From Polyangiaceae bacterium (GTDB lineage: Bacteria; Myxococcota_A; Polyangia; Polyangiales; Polyangiaceae), in NCBI GenBank assembly GCA_041389725.1, contig JAWKRG010000002.1, positions 682,001 to 746,000 on the forward strand: a stretch of 64,000 nucleotides of DNA. The letters run 5' to 3'. The notes below the pieces were generated by a model. It was given only the letters and a program-made list of their open reading frames with translations, did no database searches and was not told the DNA's origin. Position 1 is the first letter of the stretch; each line of letters opens with the position of its first letter. Of the stretch, positions 16,651 through 27,822 are shown one piece after another. The position numbers and the translations under genes were made by a program.

Positions 16651-17721
16651 GTGGGATCAGTACGAGGGAGCTTTCTGCTGGACGTGCTTGGGCTCGTCGA
16701 GCGTCATCGTGGCGCAGGGTCGCTTGCGTCCGCAAGCAACTCGCTCCCTGAACGAATTCGACTCAGCTGCAGCAAAGACGCCTTGGCTCACGCGGGCCCG
16801 ACCGGCACCGTGCCCGTAGCGGACTGTGAAGAGTTACTGCAGACCATCGACGCCAAGCTGGGCGATGGTAGCGGTCGCTTTCTCGAGGAGCTGGCAACGG
16901 AGCAATTCTCTCGAACCCTCGGGCAGTCCGGGGGCAGCGTCATCGTCGGCGATCTGTTCGGAACGCTAGCGCGAATGCGCGTGCCCTTCGAGCATCCCTT
17001 CGTCGACATGCCCGTGCGTTACGAGTTGGCGCGGACTCCTAGTGGCCTGAGTCTGGACGTAGGCGCTCAAGGGCACCCGCGGCTCACTCGACTACTGCGG
17101 CACCTGGCAACTGGAGCGGTGCATGCGGCGCAGCGCTTCGCTCGCGCTCAGGCGCCCAACTTCCGCGTCTACGGCGAGACGCGAGGCGACGGCGCGCGCA
17201 TCGACGTCGTGATGCATACGCGCTCGGAGCCACCGCCGTCGGAACCGCGCGAGCAAGAGCCACCGCGTCGATCCACCCGTCCGCTCGGCATTCCAGTGAA
17301 GCAGGCGAGCCTCTCGAAGGAAGTCGACGCCATCCTGTCGCGGCGCGCCCCGATCGCAGCGCCGGACTCACGCAGACCCCCGTCGTCGACGGGCTACTCG
17401 GTGCAGGCGCCCGAACACGGAGAAGAGGAAACGATCGTCCCGAGCCGAACCCAACGTCCCAGTCGCCCCGGGAGCCGTCCGGGCCCGTTGTCGGAGCGGC
17501 CGTCACGTCCCGGCACGTTGCCGGAAGCACAGGCGCAGCGGCCATCGCGTCCCGGCACCTGGCCCGCACCAGAGGAACGCCCCTCCCGCCCCAGCCGGCC
17601 CGGAAGCCGCCCCGAGATCTCTGCTCAGCGACCGCGGACGAATCCCAACGCGGTGCGAGCTCCGAGCCCGGACACTACGGACGACGAACGCAAGGCTCGC
17701 CGTCGCACCAAGCCCTACTGA
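16651..17721 (+). CDS. unknown protein with Pro/Arg/Ser-rich RPSRPG-repeat tail
   Basis: 356 aa from GTG 16651. Residues ~1-190 look globular: a short helical start (VRGSFLLDVLGLVERHRG), a helix-rich middle (CEELLQTIDAKLGDGSGRFLEELATEQFSRTL) and strands later (VRYELARTPSGLSLDVG, FRVYGETRGDGARIDVVMHT). It may be related to the short myxobacteria-restricted proteins of unknown function, but I cannot confirm this. Residues ~195-356 are disordered, with RPSRPG written about six times in slightly different contexts, ending in a basic tail. Such tails often mediate binding to RNA, DNA or partner proteins. No signal peptide or membrane segment. It is convergent with the acyl-CoA mutase gene. Confidence 0.7.
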   Translation: MGSVRGSFLLDVLGLVERHRGAGSLASASNSLPERIRLSCSKDALAHAGPTGTVPVADCEELLQTIDAKLGDGSGRFLEELATEQFSRTLGQSGGSVIVGDLFGTLARMRVPFEHPFVDMPVRYELARTPSGLSLDVGAQGHPRLTRLLRHLATGAVHAAQRFARAQAPNFRVYGETRGDGARIDVVMHTRSEPPPSEPREQEPPRRSTRPLGIPVKQASLSKEVDAILSRRAPIAAPDSRRPPSSTGYSVQAPEHGEEETIVPSRTQRPSRPGSRPGPLSERPSRPGTLPEAQAQRPSRPGTWPAPEERPSRPSRPGSRPEISAQRPRTNPNAVRAPSPDTTDDERKARRRTKPY

Positions 17722-17733
17722 CGGTCGTGGCGT

Positions 17734-19476
<1,743 letters not shown>

Positions 19477-19508
19477 GAAGGACTCATAGCGTCACCGCGA
19501 GGCGCGCG

Positions 19509-20294
19509 CTACTTGCCGCGAAAGTTCGGCTTCTCTTTTGCTGCAAATGCGCGCAGGGCTTCCAACCGATCCTCGCTGCGCAGACACTCGTCGTACTGCA
19601 CGCGCTCGAGTGCGAGCCCCTCCGCCAGGCCGACCTCGAAGGACGAATCGATGGCGGCAAGCGCGGCCGCTTGTGCCAGGGGCGCTCCCTCCAGAATCGG
19701 ACGAATCCACTCCAGGGTGTCGTCGACCACGGACTTGCCCACTGGGGTCACGCGATTGATGACACCCAGCTCCAGCGCGCGGGCCGCGGGAAGTCGGGAG
19801 CCCAACAGGATCAACTCCTTGGCTCGCGCCTCGCCCACGATGCGTGGCAGGCGCTGGGTTCCGCCCGCGCCCGGAATGATGCCGAGCCCGGTCTCGGGCA
19901 GACCCAGACTGACGTGCTCGGCGGCGACGCGCAGATCACACAAGAGCGCCAGCTCGAGTCCCCCGCCGAAAGCAACACCGTTGAGAGCCGCGATGACGGG
20001 CAGCGGTGAAGTGTCCAGCCAACCTAGCTCGGAACGGTAGAGGCCGAGCTGGGCCCGCACGTCGTCCATGCTCATGCCTTGGCGCTCCTTCAGATCGGCT
20101 CCCGCGCAGAACGCCTTCTCTCCCGCTCCCGTGAGCACGATGGCGCGCAGGGACGAATCCGCGAGCACTTCATCGCGCAAGCGGCCGAGGGCGAGCAGCA
20201 ACTCCCGGGATAGCGCATTCATGCGGTCCGGGCGGTTCAGGGTGACGATGGCGGCCCCTTGGCGCCGCGCCAGCAAGAGCACTTGCGAGCTCAT
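19509..20294 (-). CDS. enoyl-CoA hydratase/isomerase (crotonase) family protein
   Basis: 261 aa, the usual crotonase length. Features: NRPDRMNALSRELL, the oxyanion-hole segment AFCAGADLKER, FGGGLELALLCDLRVA with the first catalytic Glu, and LPETGLGIIPGAGGTQRLPRIVG with the second Glu. Both acids point to a true hydratase rather than an isomerase-only enzyme. It likely acts in fatty-acid or branched-chain acyl-CoA breakdown; AU-binding/methylglutaconyl-CoA hydratases look similar. Its ATG overlaps the stop of the aminopeptidase gene (ATGA, 20291-20294), and the acyl-CoA mutase gene lies just downstream, giving an acyl-CoA module. Confidence 0.88.
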   Translation of the reverse strand: MSSQVLLLARRQGAAIVTLNRPDRMNALSRELLLALGRLRDEVLADSSLRAIVLTGAGEKAFCAGADLKERQGMSMDDVRAQLGLYRSELGWLDTSPLPVIAALNGVAFGGGLELALLCDLRVAAEHVSLGLPETGLGIIPGAGGTQRLPRIVGEARAKELILLGSRLPAARALELGVINRVTPVGKSVVDDTLEWIRPILEGAPLAQAAALAAIDSSFEVGLAEGLALERVQYDECLRSEDRLEALRAFAAKEKPNFRGK

Positions 20295-23161
20295 TTCTTG
20301 CTCCTCCGCGCACGCTTCGACGGCGACTTCGCGCTCGGCGCGGACTGGGTCTTGGCGACACGCCCCGCGCTCGCGGGCTTGGCCTTCCTTGGACCGGACG
20401 CGGTCGCGGGCTTCTGCTTCGCGACGTTCCGCCCGGCCGTGCTCTTTGCCTTGGCCTTCGTGGGGGACACCTTCCGCAGGGAGCGCGCGACTTTCGCCGG
20501 CGCGGCCTTGGCTGCCTTGGTGGCTGCCTCCTTCGCGGGCGCTGGTTTCGCCGGCGCGGCCTTCGCTGTCTTGCGCGCGCGCTTGGATGGTGCATCGCCC
20601 TCGCCGCTGGGTCCCTGCGGCGCGTCGGGCTTGTCGCGGTCCTCGAGCTTGCTCAGACGGACCTTCAGCTCCGACATCTCCCCGCGCACTTTCTCCAGCT
20701 CGTCCGCCAGGCGCTTCTGCTCACTGCTGCCACGGCTGCCCAGATCGCGCAGCGCCTCGCGAATGCGACGCGTGACGCGGCCATCGAGCTCCTGCGCCAG
20801 GCACTCGTTGAGCGCGCCGCGGGACTTGGGATCCCCCAAGGACTCCAGCGCTGCCACGACCTCGATGCGCAAGTGCGGATCGGGATCCCGCAGCAGATCC
20901 TCGAGCTGCTCGCGGGTCTTTCGGGAGTCCGAGAGTCCTGCCAGTGCGGAAATGGCGGCGCGACGCCCTCGCGTCGGAACGCCGTAGCGCGTGTATTCCG
21001 CCACCGCGGGTGCGTGCTCGTCGTCACGCAGGGCAGCGAGTCCGTCGAGGGTCCCCGCGCGAGCCACGTCTGCCCAAGACGCGCGCTCGAGCAAGGGTAC
21101 CAAGGTCTTCGCCGCACTCTTGTGCCGTGTCTTGCCGAGGGAGCGCGCGGCCTCGGATTGCACCAGATACGAGAGATCTTTCTTGGCGAGGCGCGCGAGG
21201 GCCTTGGCCGCGCGTCCCGTGCGGAAGTTGCCCAGAGCGGCGGCCACGGCGCGGCGCACCTTGGGGTGCTCGATCTCCGTGCTGGCGAGCAAGGCATCGA
21301 GGGCAGCGTCGCCACGAATCCGTCCCAGCCCGCCGGCAGCCCGCGCCCGCACCATCCACGGCTGCCCGTCACTGGCAAGCGCCTCCGCCAGAGCAGCGAT
21401 GCTCGGGGCGTCGTGGCGCTTGGCCAAGGCGCGAATCGCCTGCACACGCATACGCGCGGGCTCGGCGTTGCTCAGCGCCGCTCGCAGCCAATCCGCGGGC
21501 GCTTCCACGCTCCAATCCGCCGCGACACGGAAGTGCGGATCGACTCCCACCCACGCTGGACGACGATCGAGCGCCACGGTCAGGGTGTCTGCCTTGTCGC
21601 GGATCGGCCGGGAGAAATGTCGCACTTCTCCGTCTTCCAGGGCCACCGCGACTTCCAGGGGGAAGGCAAACACGGCGGTGTCTCCGGTCTTCTGCGTTTG
21701 CCTCACCGCGACCTGCAAGCGCCCTTCTTCCCAGGATAGCTTCGCCTTGATCACGGGATGCCCCGGACGCAGCAGCCACTGGTCGAAGAATTGGTCCAGG
21801 GACTGACCACTCACGCCCTCCAGGGCGCGCTGAAAATCCGTTGTCTCGGCAATCCCGTGACGATGCGCGCGGAGATACTCGCCGACGCCTTTCCAAAACG
21901 TGGCGTCGCCCAGCTCGCGACGCAGCATATGCAGCACCAGTCCGCCCTTTTCGTACAGGTGCCGATCAAAGAGGTCGATGGGAGCCTCGTAGTCGCGACA
22001 TACGACAGGTCGCTGGTAGCGCGCGCTGGCCTCGGATAGGTAGGCCGCCAGATCTCGCTCCACGCCGTGCTCGTACTCGTCGAGGCCCAGACGGTCTTCC
22101 CTTTCGATGTGCTCGAAGAAGGTTGCGAAGCCTTCGTTGAGCCAGCCGTGAGACCAGTCACGGCAGGTGACCAAGTCACCGAACCACTGGTGGGCCAGCT
22201 CGTGCGCCACCAAGTCGTGACTGACCACGTCGATGGCGGCGCGCTCATCCAGCAGCACGTGCTCGTAGAGCGTCGTTGCCGTCGTGTTTTCCATCCCACC
22301 GAAGATGAAGTCGCTGACGACAACTTGGGAATAGCTGTTGAAGGGGTAGTCCACGCCCGTCAGGCGGGAAAACAGCTCGATCATCCGCGGCGTTTCCCCC
22401 AGGCTGCGCATGGCTTCGGCGCGCCTGCCGGGTGGCACCAAGTAGCTGACGCTGACGTTCTTGTCGCCCACGCGCGCATCGCGGTCGGCCACCACGTCGA
22501 AGCGACCGACGACCAGCGTCAACAGGTACGCAGGGTGGGGTTGGTCCAACTTGAAGTGGTAGACCCAGCTGTCTCCGGTCTGCGGCGTGTCTCGGAAGAC
22601 CAAGTCGCCGTTCGACAGCGCCGTCATCCCCGCAGGAACCACCACGCGCAGCTCGGTCGTCATCTTGACGTGAGGTTTGTCGTGGGCCGGGAACCAGTGG
22701 CGTGCATCTTCGTCTTGACACTGGCTCCAGACCTGCTCGGGGCGGTCGGGCACGTCGTTGTCGGGCCCTAGGAAGTAAAGGCCGCGCGCGGGTGTGGCCT
22801 CGTACACGATGGCGAGCTCGGCCCGGGACACGCTCTGCGGCACGTGGACACGCAAGGTATCGCCGTCGTAGTCGAAAGTCGCGTCCCGAGGTCCGTCTCC
22901 CGCATCGAGCTGAAGCGATTCGATGTGGAACCCGACCGCATCGAGCTCAATCACGTCTGCGCGCGCGGACACACGCCGCAGACTCAATCGGGCGGTCCCC
23001 GCCACTTGCTTCTTGGCCATGTCCAGGGAGAGGTCCAAGGCAAGATGTTCGACGTCGAAGGGGCGGCTACGCTCGTAGTGGCGTTCGGCGGTGCTGAGGG
23101 CGAAACTGCCTCGCGCCCCGGAGCCAGCGCAGCGCGAGTGATGTCGCTCGAATGCACTCAT
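20291..23161 (-). CDS. M1-family aminopeptidase with HEAT repeats and a lysine-rich histone-like tail
   Basis: 956 aa from ATG 23159-23161 (MSAFERHHSR). Residues ~30-560 form a complete M1 metallopeptidase: exopeptidase motif GGMEN (288-292), zinc site HELAH (320-324) with the third ligand Glu343 (WLNEGF). Residues ~580-830 are helical repeats of HEAT type (IRALAKRHDAPSIAALAEAL; RAAGGLGRIRGDAALDALL; AAALGNF). A coiled-coil stretch (EQKRLADELEKVRGEMSELKVRLSKLED) precedes a ~115-residue tail of Lys/Ala/Pro like histone H1 (KTAKAAPAKPAPAKEAATK). No signal peptide is evident. The peptidase is ordinary; the tail is unusual and suggests nucleic-acid binding or surface attachment. Confidence 0.88.
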   Translation of the reverse strand: MSAFERHHSRCAGSGARGSFALSTAERHYERSRPFDVEHLALDLSLDMAKKQVAGTARLSLRRVSARADVIELDAVGFHIESLQLDAGDGPRDATFDYDGDTLRVHVPQSVSRAELAIVYEATPARGLYFLGPDNDVPDRPEQVWSQCQDEDARHWFPAHDKPHVKMTTELRVVVPAGMTALSNGDLVFRDTPQTGDSWVYHFKLDQPHPAYLLTLVVGRFDVVADRDARVGDKNVSVSYLVPPGRRAEAMRSLGETPRMIELFSRLTGVDYPFNSYSQVVVSDFIFGGMENTTATTLYEHVLLDERAAIDVVSHDLVAHELAHQWFGDLVTCRDWSHGWLNEGFATFFEHIEREDRLGLDEYEHGVERDLAAYLSEASARYQRPVVCRDYEAPIDLFDRHLYEKGGLVLHMLRRELGDATFWKGVGEYLRAHRHGIAETTDFQRALEGVSGQSLDQFFDQWLLRPGHPVIKAKLSWEEGRLQVAVRQTQKTGDTAVFAFPLEVAVALEDGEVRHFSRPIRDKADTLTVALDRRPAWVGVDPHFRVAADWSVEAPADWLRAALSNAEPARMRVQAIRALAKRHDAPSIAALAEALASDGQPWMVRARAAGGLGRIRGDAALDALLASTEIEHPKVRRAVAAALGNFRTGRAAKALARLAKKDLSYLVQSEAARSLGKTRHKSAAKTLVPLLERASWADVARAGTLDGLAALRDDEHAPAVAEYTRYGVPTRGRRAAISALAGLSDSRKTREQLEDLLRDPDPHLRIEVVAALESLGDPKSRGALNECLAQELDGRVTRRIREALRDLGSRGSSEQKRLADELEKVRGEMSELKVRLSKLEDRDKPDAPQGPSGEGDAPSKRARKTAKAAPAKPAPAKEAATKAAKAAPAKVARSLRKVSPTKAKAKSTAGRNVAKQKPATASGPRKAKPASAGRVAKTQSAPSAKSPSKRARRSKK

Positions 23162-23284
23162 TGATGCTCGATTACCCCGGGCGCGCACCGTGGAGCAAGA
23201 CAACTGCGGCCGAGGGGGGAGAATGGCTCGCTGGGAGCTGCGCAGGCGTGTCACGGGACGGCGGGCGCCTGCTATGGTGGCGCC

Positions 23285-25444
23285 GTGCCGACCACGCTGA
23301 CCGCCGAAGTGGAGCGTGTCACCTTCGAGAACGAAGAGACCAGCTTCCGCGTGATTCGCGTGGGCTCCGTGGAAGGGCTCTCGCCTGCGCCAGCGATTCT
23401 CGCAGTGGTCGGGACGTTTCAAGCCGTGGGCCCCGGAACGCGCATCCGCGCGACGGGCGAGCTGGTGGACGATCCGCGCCACGGCCGTCAGTTCAAGGCC
23501 GACTCCCTGGTGCCGATCGAGCCGAACACTTTGGCTGGCCTGGAGAAGTACCTCGGGTCAGGGCTGATTCGCGGCATTGGGCCTGCCTTGGCCAAGCGCA
23601 TCGTGGGGCACTTTGGCCTGGAGACGCTGGCGATCTTGGACAAGGACCCGACGCGGCTGGGAGAAGTCCAAGGCATCGGCCGCCAGCGCGCCGAGGACGT
23701 CCGCCGCGCGTGGTCGGAGCAACGCGTGATCGCCAACATCATGGTGCTGCTGCAAAGCCATGGCGCCTCCCCTGCACTTGCTGCGCGCATCTATCGCCGC
23801 TACGGCGATCGCGCCGCCGCCGTCGTGCAACGCAATCCCTACCGCCTTGCCATGGAAGTGGCTGGCATCGGGTTTCGCACCGCCGACCGGCTGGCGCGCG
23901 GCCTGGGGATCAGCGGCGATCATCCCGAGCGGGCCCAAGCGGGCGTGCTGCATGAGCTGGGGCAGGCCGCAGACTCTGGGGACACCCACTGTCGCCGAGA
24001 CGAGCTTCGCGCACGCGCGAGTGAGCTGCTGGGCATCGACGCGGCGCACGTGGAAGCGGCCATCGACGCCCTGCAAGCGGCGGAACGCATCGAGATCGAC
24101 GACGACCGGGTGAGCCTGACCTGGCTGGCGACCGCCGAAGCGCGGGTTGCGCAGCGCATGGCCGAACTCTGCGCAGCGCCGGCGCGACGGCTCGGAGGGC
24201 TCGACGCGGCCTTGCGCAGCTTCGAGGCCACGCGCCAGCTGAGTCTAGCGCCCGAGCAGGAGCGCGCCGTGCGCGCCGCAGCGGAGCACAAGGTCGTGGT
24301 CGTGACGGGTGGACCCGGTGTGGGCAAGACGACGATCGTGCAAGCCATCGTGGCCGTGATGCAGCGCCACTCCCTGAGCGTGCGTCTAGCCGCTCCCACG
24401 GGGCGAGCCGCCAAGCGCCTCTCGGAAGCGACATCCCAACCCGCCACCACGATTCACCGCCTCTTGGAGGTGGACGGCAAGACCGGGCGCTTCAAGCGCG
24501 ACGCGGACAGTCCCATCGAAGGCGACGCGGTGATCATCGACGAGACCTCGATGGTGGACGTGCCGCTGGCCGACGCTCTGTTGACAGCCATACCGAACGA
24601 GGCACGCGTGGTGCTCGTCGGTGATGTGGACCAGCTGCCCTCGGTGGGGCCCGGCGCCGTACTGCGCGACGTGATCGCATCCGGGGCCGTCACGACCGTG
24701 CGCCTCACGGAGATCTTCCGACAGGCGCAAGAGAGCCGCATCGTGATCAATGCCCATCGCATCTTGTGCGGCGAGCCGCCGCAGAGCGCAGCCGCCGAAG
24801 ACCCAGGCGCGGACTTCTTCGTCATCCAGCGGCGTCAACCCGAAGACGCCCAGGCCGTCGTGCGGGAACTCGTCGAAGAACGCATTCCGCGACGCTTCGG
24901 CTTCGACCCCAAGCGCGACATCCAAGTGCTCACGCCAATGCATCGCGGCCCGGTGGGTACGCTGGCGCTCAACGCGCTACTGCAGGAACGACTGAACCCG
25001 TCACAACCAGGCTTCGAGTCCCGCGGACAACGCCTCAGCGTCGGGGACAAAGTGATGCAAACACGCAACGACTACGATCGCGAGGTGTACAACGGCGACC
25101 TGGGTCAAGTCGTCGGCGTGGACCGCGAACGCAAAGTCATGCACGTTCGCTTCGACGGCCGCGACGTGGAGTACGACGATACGGAACTCGACGCGCTGAC
25201 GCTTGCCTACGCCTCCAGCATCCACAAGAGTCAGGGCAGTGAATACCCGGTAGTGGTGCTGCCGCTGCTGACGTCCCACTTCGTGATGCTGAGCCGCAAT
25301 TTGCTCTACACCGCGGTAACACGCGCTCGACGCCTGTGCGTGCTCGTGGCGGATCCGCGTGCACTGCGCCTCTGTCTTGCCGAAGATCGCCGTGAGGATC
25401 GTCAGACGCGGCTTGCGCAGCGCATCGCCGCAGCTGGCCGCTGA
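23285..25444 (+). CDS. recD2: RecD2-type DNA helicase
   Basis: 719 aa from GTG 23285, the typical RecD2 length. An N-terminal OB-like domain (residues ~1-80, TAEVERVTFENEETSFRVIRV) and tandem helix-hairpin-helix motifs (IRGIGPALAKRIV, VQGIGRQRAEDV) precede a superfamily 1B helicase core. Walker A is GGPGVGKTT (~residue 345), Walker B IIDETSMVD, motif III VGDVDQLPSVGPG. The C-terminal SH3-like insertion and motif VI follow (YASSIHKSQGSEYPVVVLPL, LLYTAVTRARRL). It is a 5'-3' helicase of DNA repair that works without RecBC. It is divergent from the aminopeptidase with 123 bp between starts. Confidence 0.95.
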   Translation: MPTTLTAEVERVTFENEETSFRVIRVGSVEGLSPAPAILAVVGTFQAVGPGTRIRATGELVDDPRHGRQFKADSLVPIEPNTLAGLEKYLGSGLIRGIGPALAKRIVGHFGLETLAILDKDPTRLGEVQGIGRQRAEDVRRAWSEQRVIANIMVLLQSHGASPALAARIYRRYGDRAAAVVQRNPYRLAMEVAGIGFRTADRLARGLGISGDHPERAQAGVLHELGQAADSGDTHCRRDELRARASELLGIDAAHVEAAIDALQAAERIEIDDDRVSLTWLATAEARVAQRMAELCAAPARRLGGLDAALRSFEATRQLSLAPEQERAVRAAAEHKVVVVTGGPGVGKTTIVQAIVAVMQRHSLSVRLAAPTGRAAKRLSEATSQPATTIHRLLEVDGKTGRFKRDADSPIEGDAVIIDETSMVDVPLADALLTAIPNEARVVLVGDVDQLPSVGPGAVLRDVIASGAVTTVRLTEIFRQAQESRIVINAHRILCGEPPQSAAAEDPGADFFVIQRRQPEDAQAVVRELVEERIPRRFGFDPKRDIQVLTPMHRGPVGTLALNALLQERLNPSQPGFESRGQRLSVGDKVMQTRNDYDREVYNGDLGQVVGVDRERKVMHVRFDGRDVEYDDTELDALTLAYASSIHKSQGSEYPVVVLPLLTSHFVMLSRNLLYTAVTRARRLCVLVADPRALRLCLAEDRREDRQTRLAQRIAAAGR

Positions 25445-25457
25445 TTCCGCGCGCCGC

Positions 25458-27137
25458 TCACGGCGGGATGGTGAAGCCTTTGCTCACCGTGACCGGGTCG
25501 CCCGAGAAAGCCGGGACGCGCGCGCTGCGGAACACGCCAGCCACGCAGCCTCCGACAGCCGTCCCTCCAAAGGCGCCGCCTGCAACATTGGCGCTGGTCA
25601 CGCGCCCGCTGGGAGCGAAGGTCACGATGGCTTTGCCCGAGCCCGTGGGACCACCCGGCTTCTTGCAGCGGGTCGCCGCGGAAGCCGCGGCGCTGAGCGA
25701 AGCGATGGCAGCGCCCTTGTTGAAGGAAGCCACGCCGCTGGAGGGTTCTTCCTTCTTGGCGACCTCCTCCTTCTTCTCGTCGCCGGCCGCTTTGGCTTCC
25801 TCTTCCTTCTTCTTCATTGCTTCAGCGAAGCGCTTCTTGTCTTCCTCGCTGACTTCTTTTTTCTCCTCGCCCGACGCGGCCGTGCCAGCCGCGGGCTCTT
25901 CCGTACCGGAAGCGCCCGACTTCTCTTCGCCGGACTTCTCGCTGCCGGACTTCTCGGTCGACTTCTCGCTGCCGGACTTCTTGGAAGACTCCCCGCTCTC
26001 GGCCTTGGCGACCTCTCCGTCCTTCTTGCCGCCCATGAACGCCACGCCCAGGACCACCACGACGATGAGTAGCAAAGCGACCGCGCCGCCAAGGGCGAAG
26101 ATGAGCTTGTTGTTCTTCGCAGGCGCCATCCCTGGCGCGATGCTCGCGGAAGCCCCTACCGGCGGCGGATCCGAGGGAATCACTGCCTTTGGGGGCGGGG
26201 GCGGGGGCGGGGCGGGAGCGGTGAGCAAGGACTGATTCTGCGCGAGCCCGAACAGCGCATTGGAGCCGCCCCCAACGCCCATGATGTCGTCGAGGTTGGC
26301 CTTTTCTTCGGGCTTTGCCAGCACTGGTGCGGTCTTCGCGCTGGGGGTCATCCCCGCCTTCAACGCGTCCAGAGAGAAGAGAACGCTGTTCTCGTTGCGC
26401 GCGCCCGTGGGCTTCTCCTCGTAGGCTCCCGCGGCCGGCAAGGAGTGGCTCTCCGCTTCGCTCCCCGCCGCGGCGACGTTGCCAAACAGATCGACTCCCG
26501 CTTGCGCTCGCGGCGAAGACACGCGCGCGGGCTCTGCAGCTGCGCCGCCACTGAAGTTGAATTCGCCCCCACCGAATGGAGATGCGGCGGGTGCGGGTTG
26601 CGACGGCGGCACATAGGGTGCGGGCTCGGGCGGTGCGTAGGCAGGTGCGGCTGGAGATGCGACGTAGGGTGGCTGTGACGGCGGCGCTTGGGGCGGTTGA
26701 GAACCGTAACCCGCGGCTGCCTGCCTTCCACCACTGATGGCGGCAACTAGCTCCGGCACATCCCCAATGGGAAGCCAGTCGTCCATGCCCTCTTTCCACA
26801 CGTAGGCGTCCTCGGGCATTTGTCCCGAATTCCACGAGTCGACGATCTCCGCCGTCGTCATGGTGCGCTGATCCGTGTCGGTGAGATTGACGCTCCAGGC
26901 GTCGCCCTCCGCGGCGCTCATCCCCGGCATCCCGGAGACGCCGGGATGCACGCGAGTCGCATCGTCGTCCCCCATTCCGCCGTCGGCTTCCGCTGCGGAC
27001 TGATCCGCGTCCATGGTGTAGCCGTCGACGACGATCGCCGTGCGGCACCCCTTGCATCGGACCTTGACCCGTCGGCCTCGGACCTTGTCGTCGGCGATCG
27101 CATACTTTGCGCCGCAGGAATGGCACGTAATTTTCAT
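25458..27137 (-). CDS. GltJ/AgmX-like protein: zinc ribbon, GYF-type domain, transmembrane helix, TonB-like C-terminus
   Basis: 559 aa. Residues 1-40 are an MJ0042-type zinc ribbon (CHSCGAKYAIADDKVRGRRVKVRCKGC). Residues ~90-135 are a GYF_2-like domain (TTAEIVDSWNSGQMPEDAYVWKEGMDDWLPIGDV). A long Pro/Ala-rich region leads to one membrane helix (~345-368, LIFALGGAVALLLIVVVVLGV), then a Lys/Glu/Ser-rich charged spacer and a C-terminal domain of AgmX/TonB type (CKKPGGPTGSGKAIVTFAPSGRVTSANV). The order matches Myxococcus GltJ (AgmX), whose zinc ribbon and GYF domain contact the MglA/AglZ motility machinery inside the cell. A role in gliding or another trans-envelope machine is inferred; paralogues are common in myxobacteria. 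Confidence 0.8.
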   Translation of the reverse strand: MKITCHSCGAKYAIADDKVRGRRVKVRCKGCRTAIVVDGYTMDADQSAAEADGGMGDDDATRVHPGVSGMPGMSAAEGDAWSVNLTDTDQRTMTTAEIVDSWNSGQMPEDAYVWKEGMDDWLPIGDVPELVAAISGGRQAAAGYGSQPPQAPPSQPPYVASPAAPAYAPPEPAPYVPPSQPAPAASPFGGGEFNFSGGAAAEPARVSSPRAQAGVDLFGNVAAAGSEAESHSLPAAGAYEEKPTGARNENSVLFSLDALKAGMTPSAKTAPVLAKPEEKANLDDIMGVGGGSNALFGLAQNQSLLTAPAPPPPPPPKAVIPSDPPPVGASASIAPGMAPAKNNKLIFALGGAVALLLIVVVVLGVAFMGGKKDGEVAKAESGESSKKSGSEKSTEKSGSEKSGEEKSGASGTEEPAAGTAASGEEKKEVSEEDKKRFAEAMKKKEEEAKAAGDEKKEEVAKKEEPSSGVASFNKGAAIASLSAAASAATRCKKPGGPTGSGKAIVTFAPSGRVTSANVAGGAFGGTAVGGCVAGVFRSARVPAFSGDPVTVSKGFTIPP

Positions 27138-27222
27138 GGCCGTGTCGCTCTCCGCAGAAGGGCAAGCCTATCAGAAGGCGCGCCGGAATTCCCAGTGAGT
27201 GAGCAAGCTGGCACTTGCAACA

Positions 27223-27822
27223 CTAGTTTACCATCACCAGTGCCGTGCCGTCGGACTGGCAAAAGCCGGACCCGCTCGGGTATTGAATGCCACAAGTTGG
27301 GCAGATCTTGCTGAAGTCGGGCTCGATGCTGGGCTCCGAGCGTCGCTGGCACAGCGCCCAGGGCACCAATTCTTCTCCGTCACTCGGACAGGTAGAAACT
27401 CCAGGATCGTAGCCATGATCGCACACCGGGCAGACCCCCCCCGACGGCGCGCGAGGGTCGGAGGTCTCTGGAGCGGCTATCAGGCGGTTGCCGTCGCGCT
27501 TACAGAAGCGGTCGCCGGCCTCGTACTCAGCGCGGCAAGTGGGGCAGACCATGTGAGCCGCGCTCGGGGGGGTGACAATCGCGACTGTAGGCGCCGCGGG
27601 TGGCGTCTCGGTTGCGGTGGCGCGACGGCGACGACGAAGGCTCGCGTAGGCGCCCGCCACGCCGACCACGAGCGCGAGAGCGCCGACGATTCCGACGAAG
27701 ATTTGCCGATTCGACGTTCCACTTCTTGCCGCGGATTGCGCCGTTGCCGGCGGCGCCACGGCAAAGAGCAGTAGCCCAAGGAGAACGGCTGGCCCGTGCT
27801 GCTGTCGTACCAAAAGCACCAC
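27223..27822 (-). CDS. signal-peptide membrane protein with three zinc ribbons
   Basis: 199 aa from GTG 27820-27822, chosen because a signal peptide follows (AVLLGLLLFAVAPPATAQ). A longer start at ATG 27934-27936 is possible but adds a segment with no clear role. After ~35 residues there is a membrane helix (IFVGIVGALALVVGVAGAY) and a basic stop-transfer (SLRRRRR). Then come three four-cysteine ribbons: CPTCRAEYEAGDRFC, CPVCDHGYDPGVSTC, CPTCGIQYPSGSGFC, the last two each followed by SDG. With one cleaved signal and one helix, the ribbons would face the cytoplasm. It lies just upstream of the GltJ-like gene, which also starts with a zinc ribbon. Function unknown. Confidence 0.7.
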   Translation of the reverse strand: MVLLVRQQHGPAVLLGLLLFAVAPPATAQSAARSGTSNRQIFVGIVGALALVVGVAGAYASLRRRRRATATETPPAAPTVAIVTPPSAAHMVCPTCRAEYEAGDRFCKRDGNRLIAAPETSDPRAPSGGVCPVCDHGYDPGVSTCPSDGEELVPWALCQRRSEPSIEPDFSKICPTCGIQYPSGSGFCQSDGTALVMVN

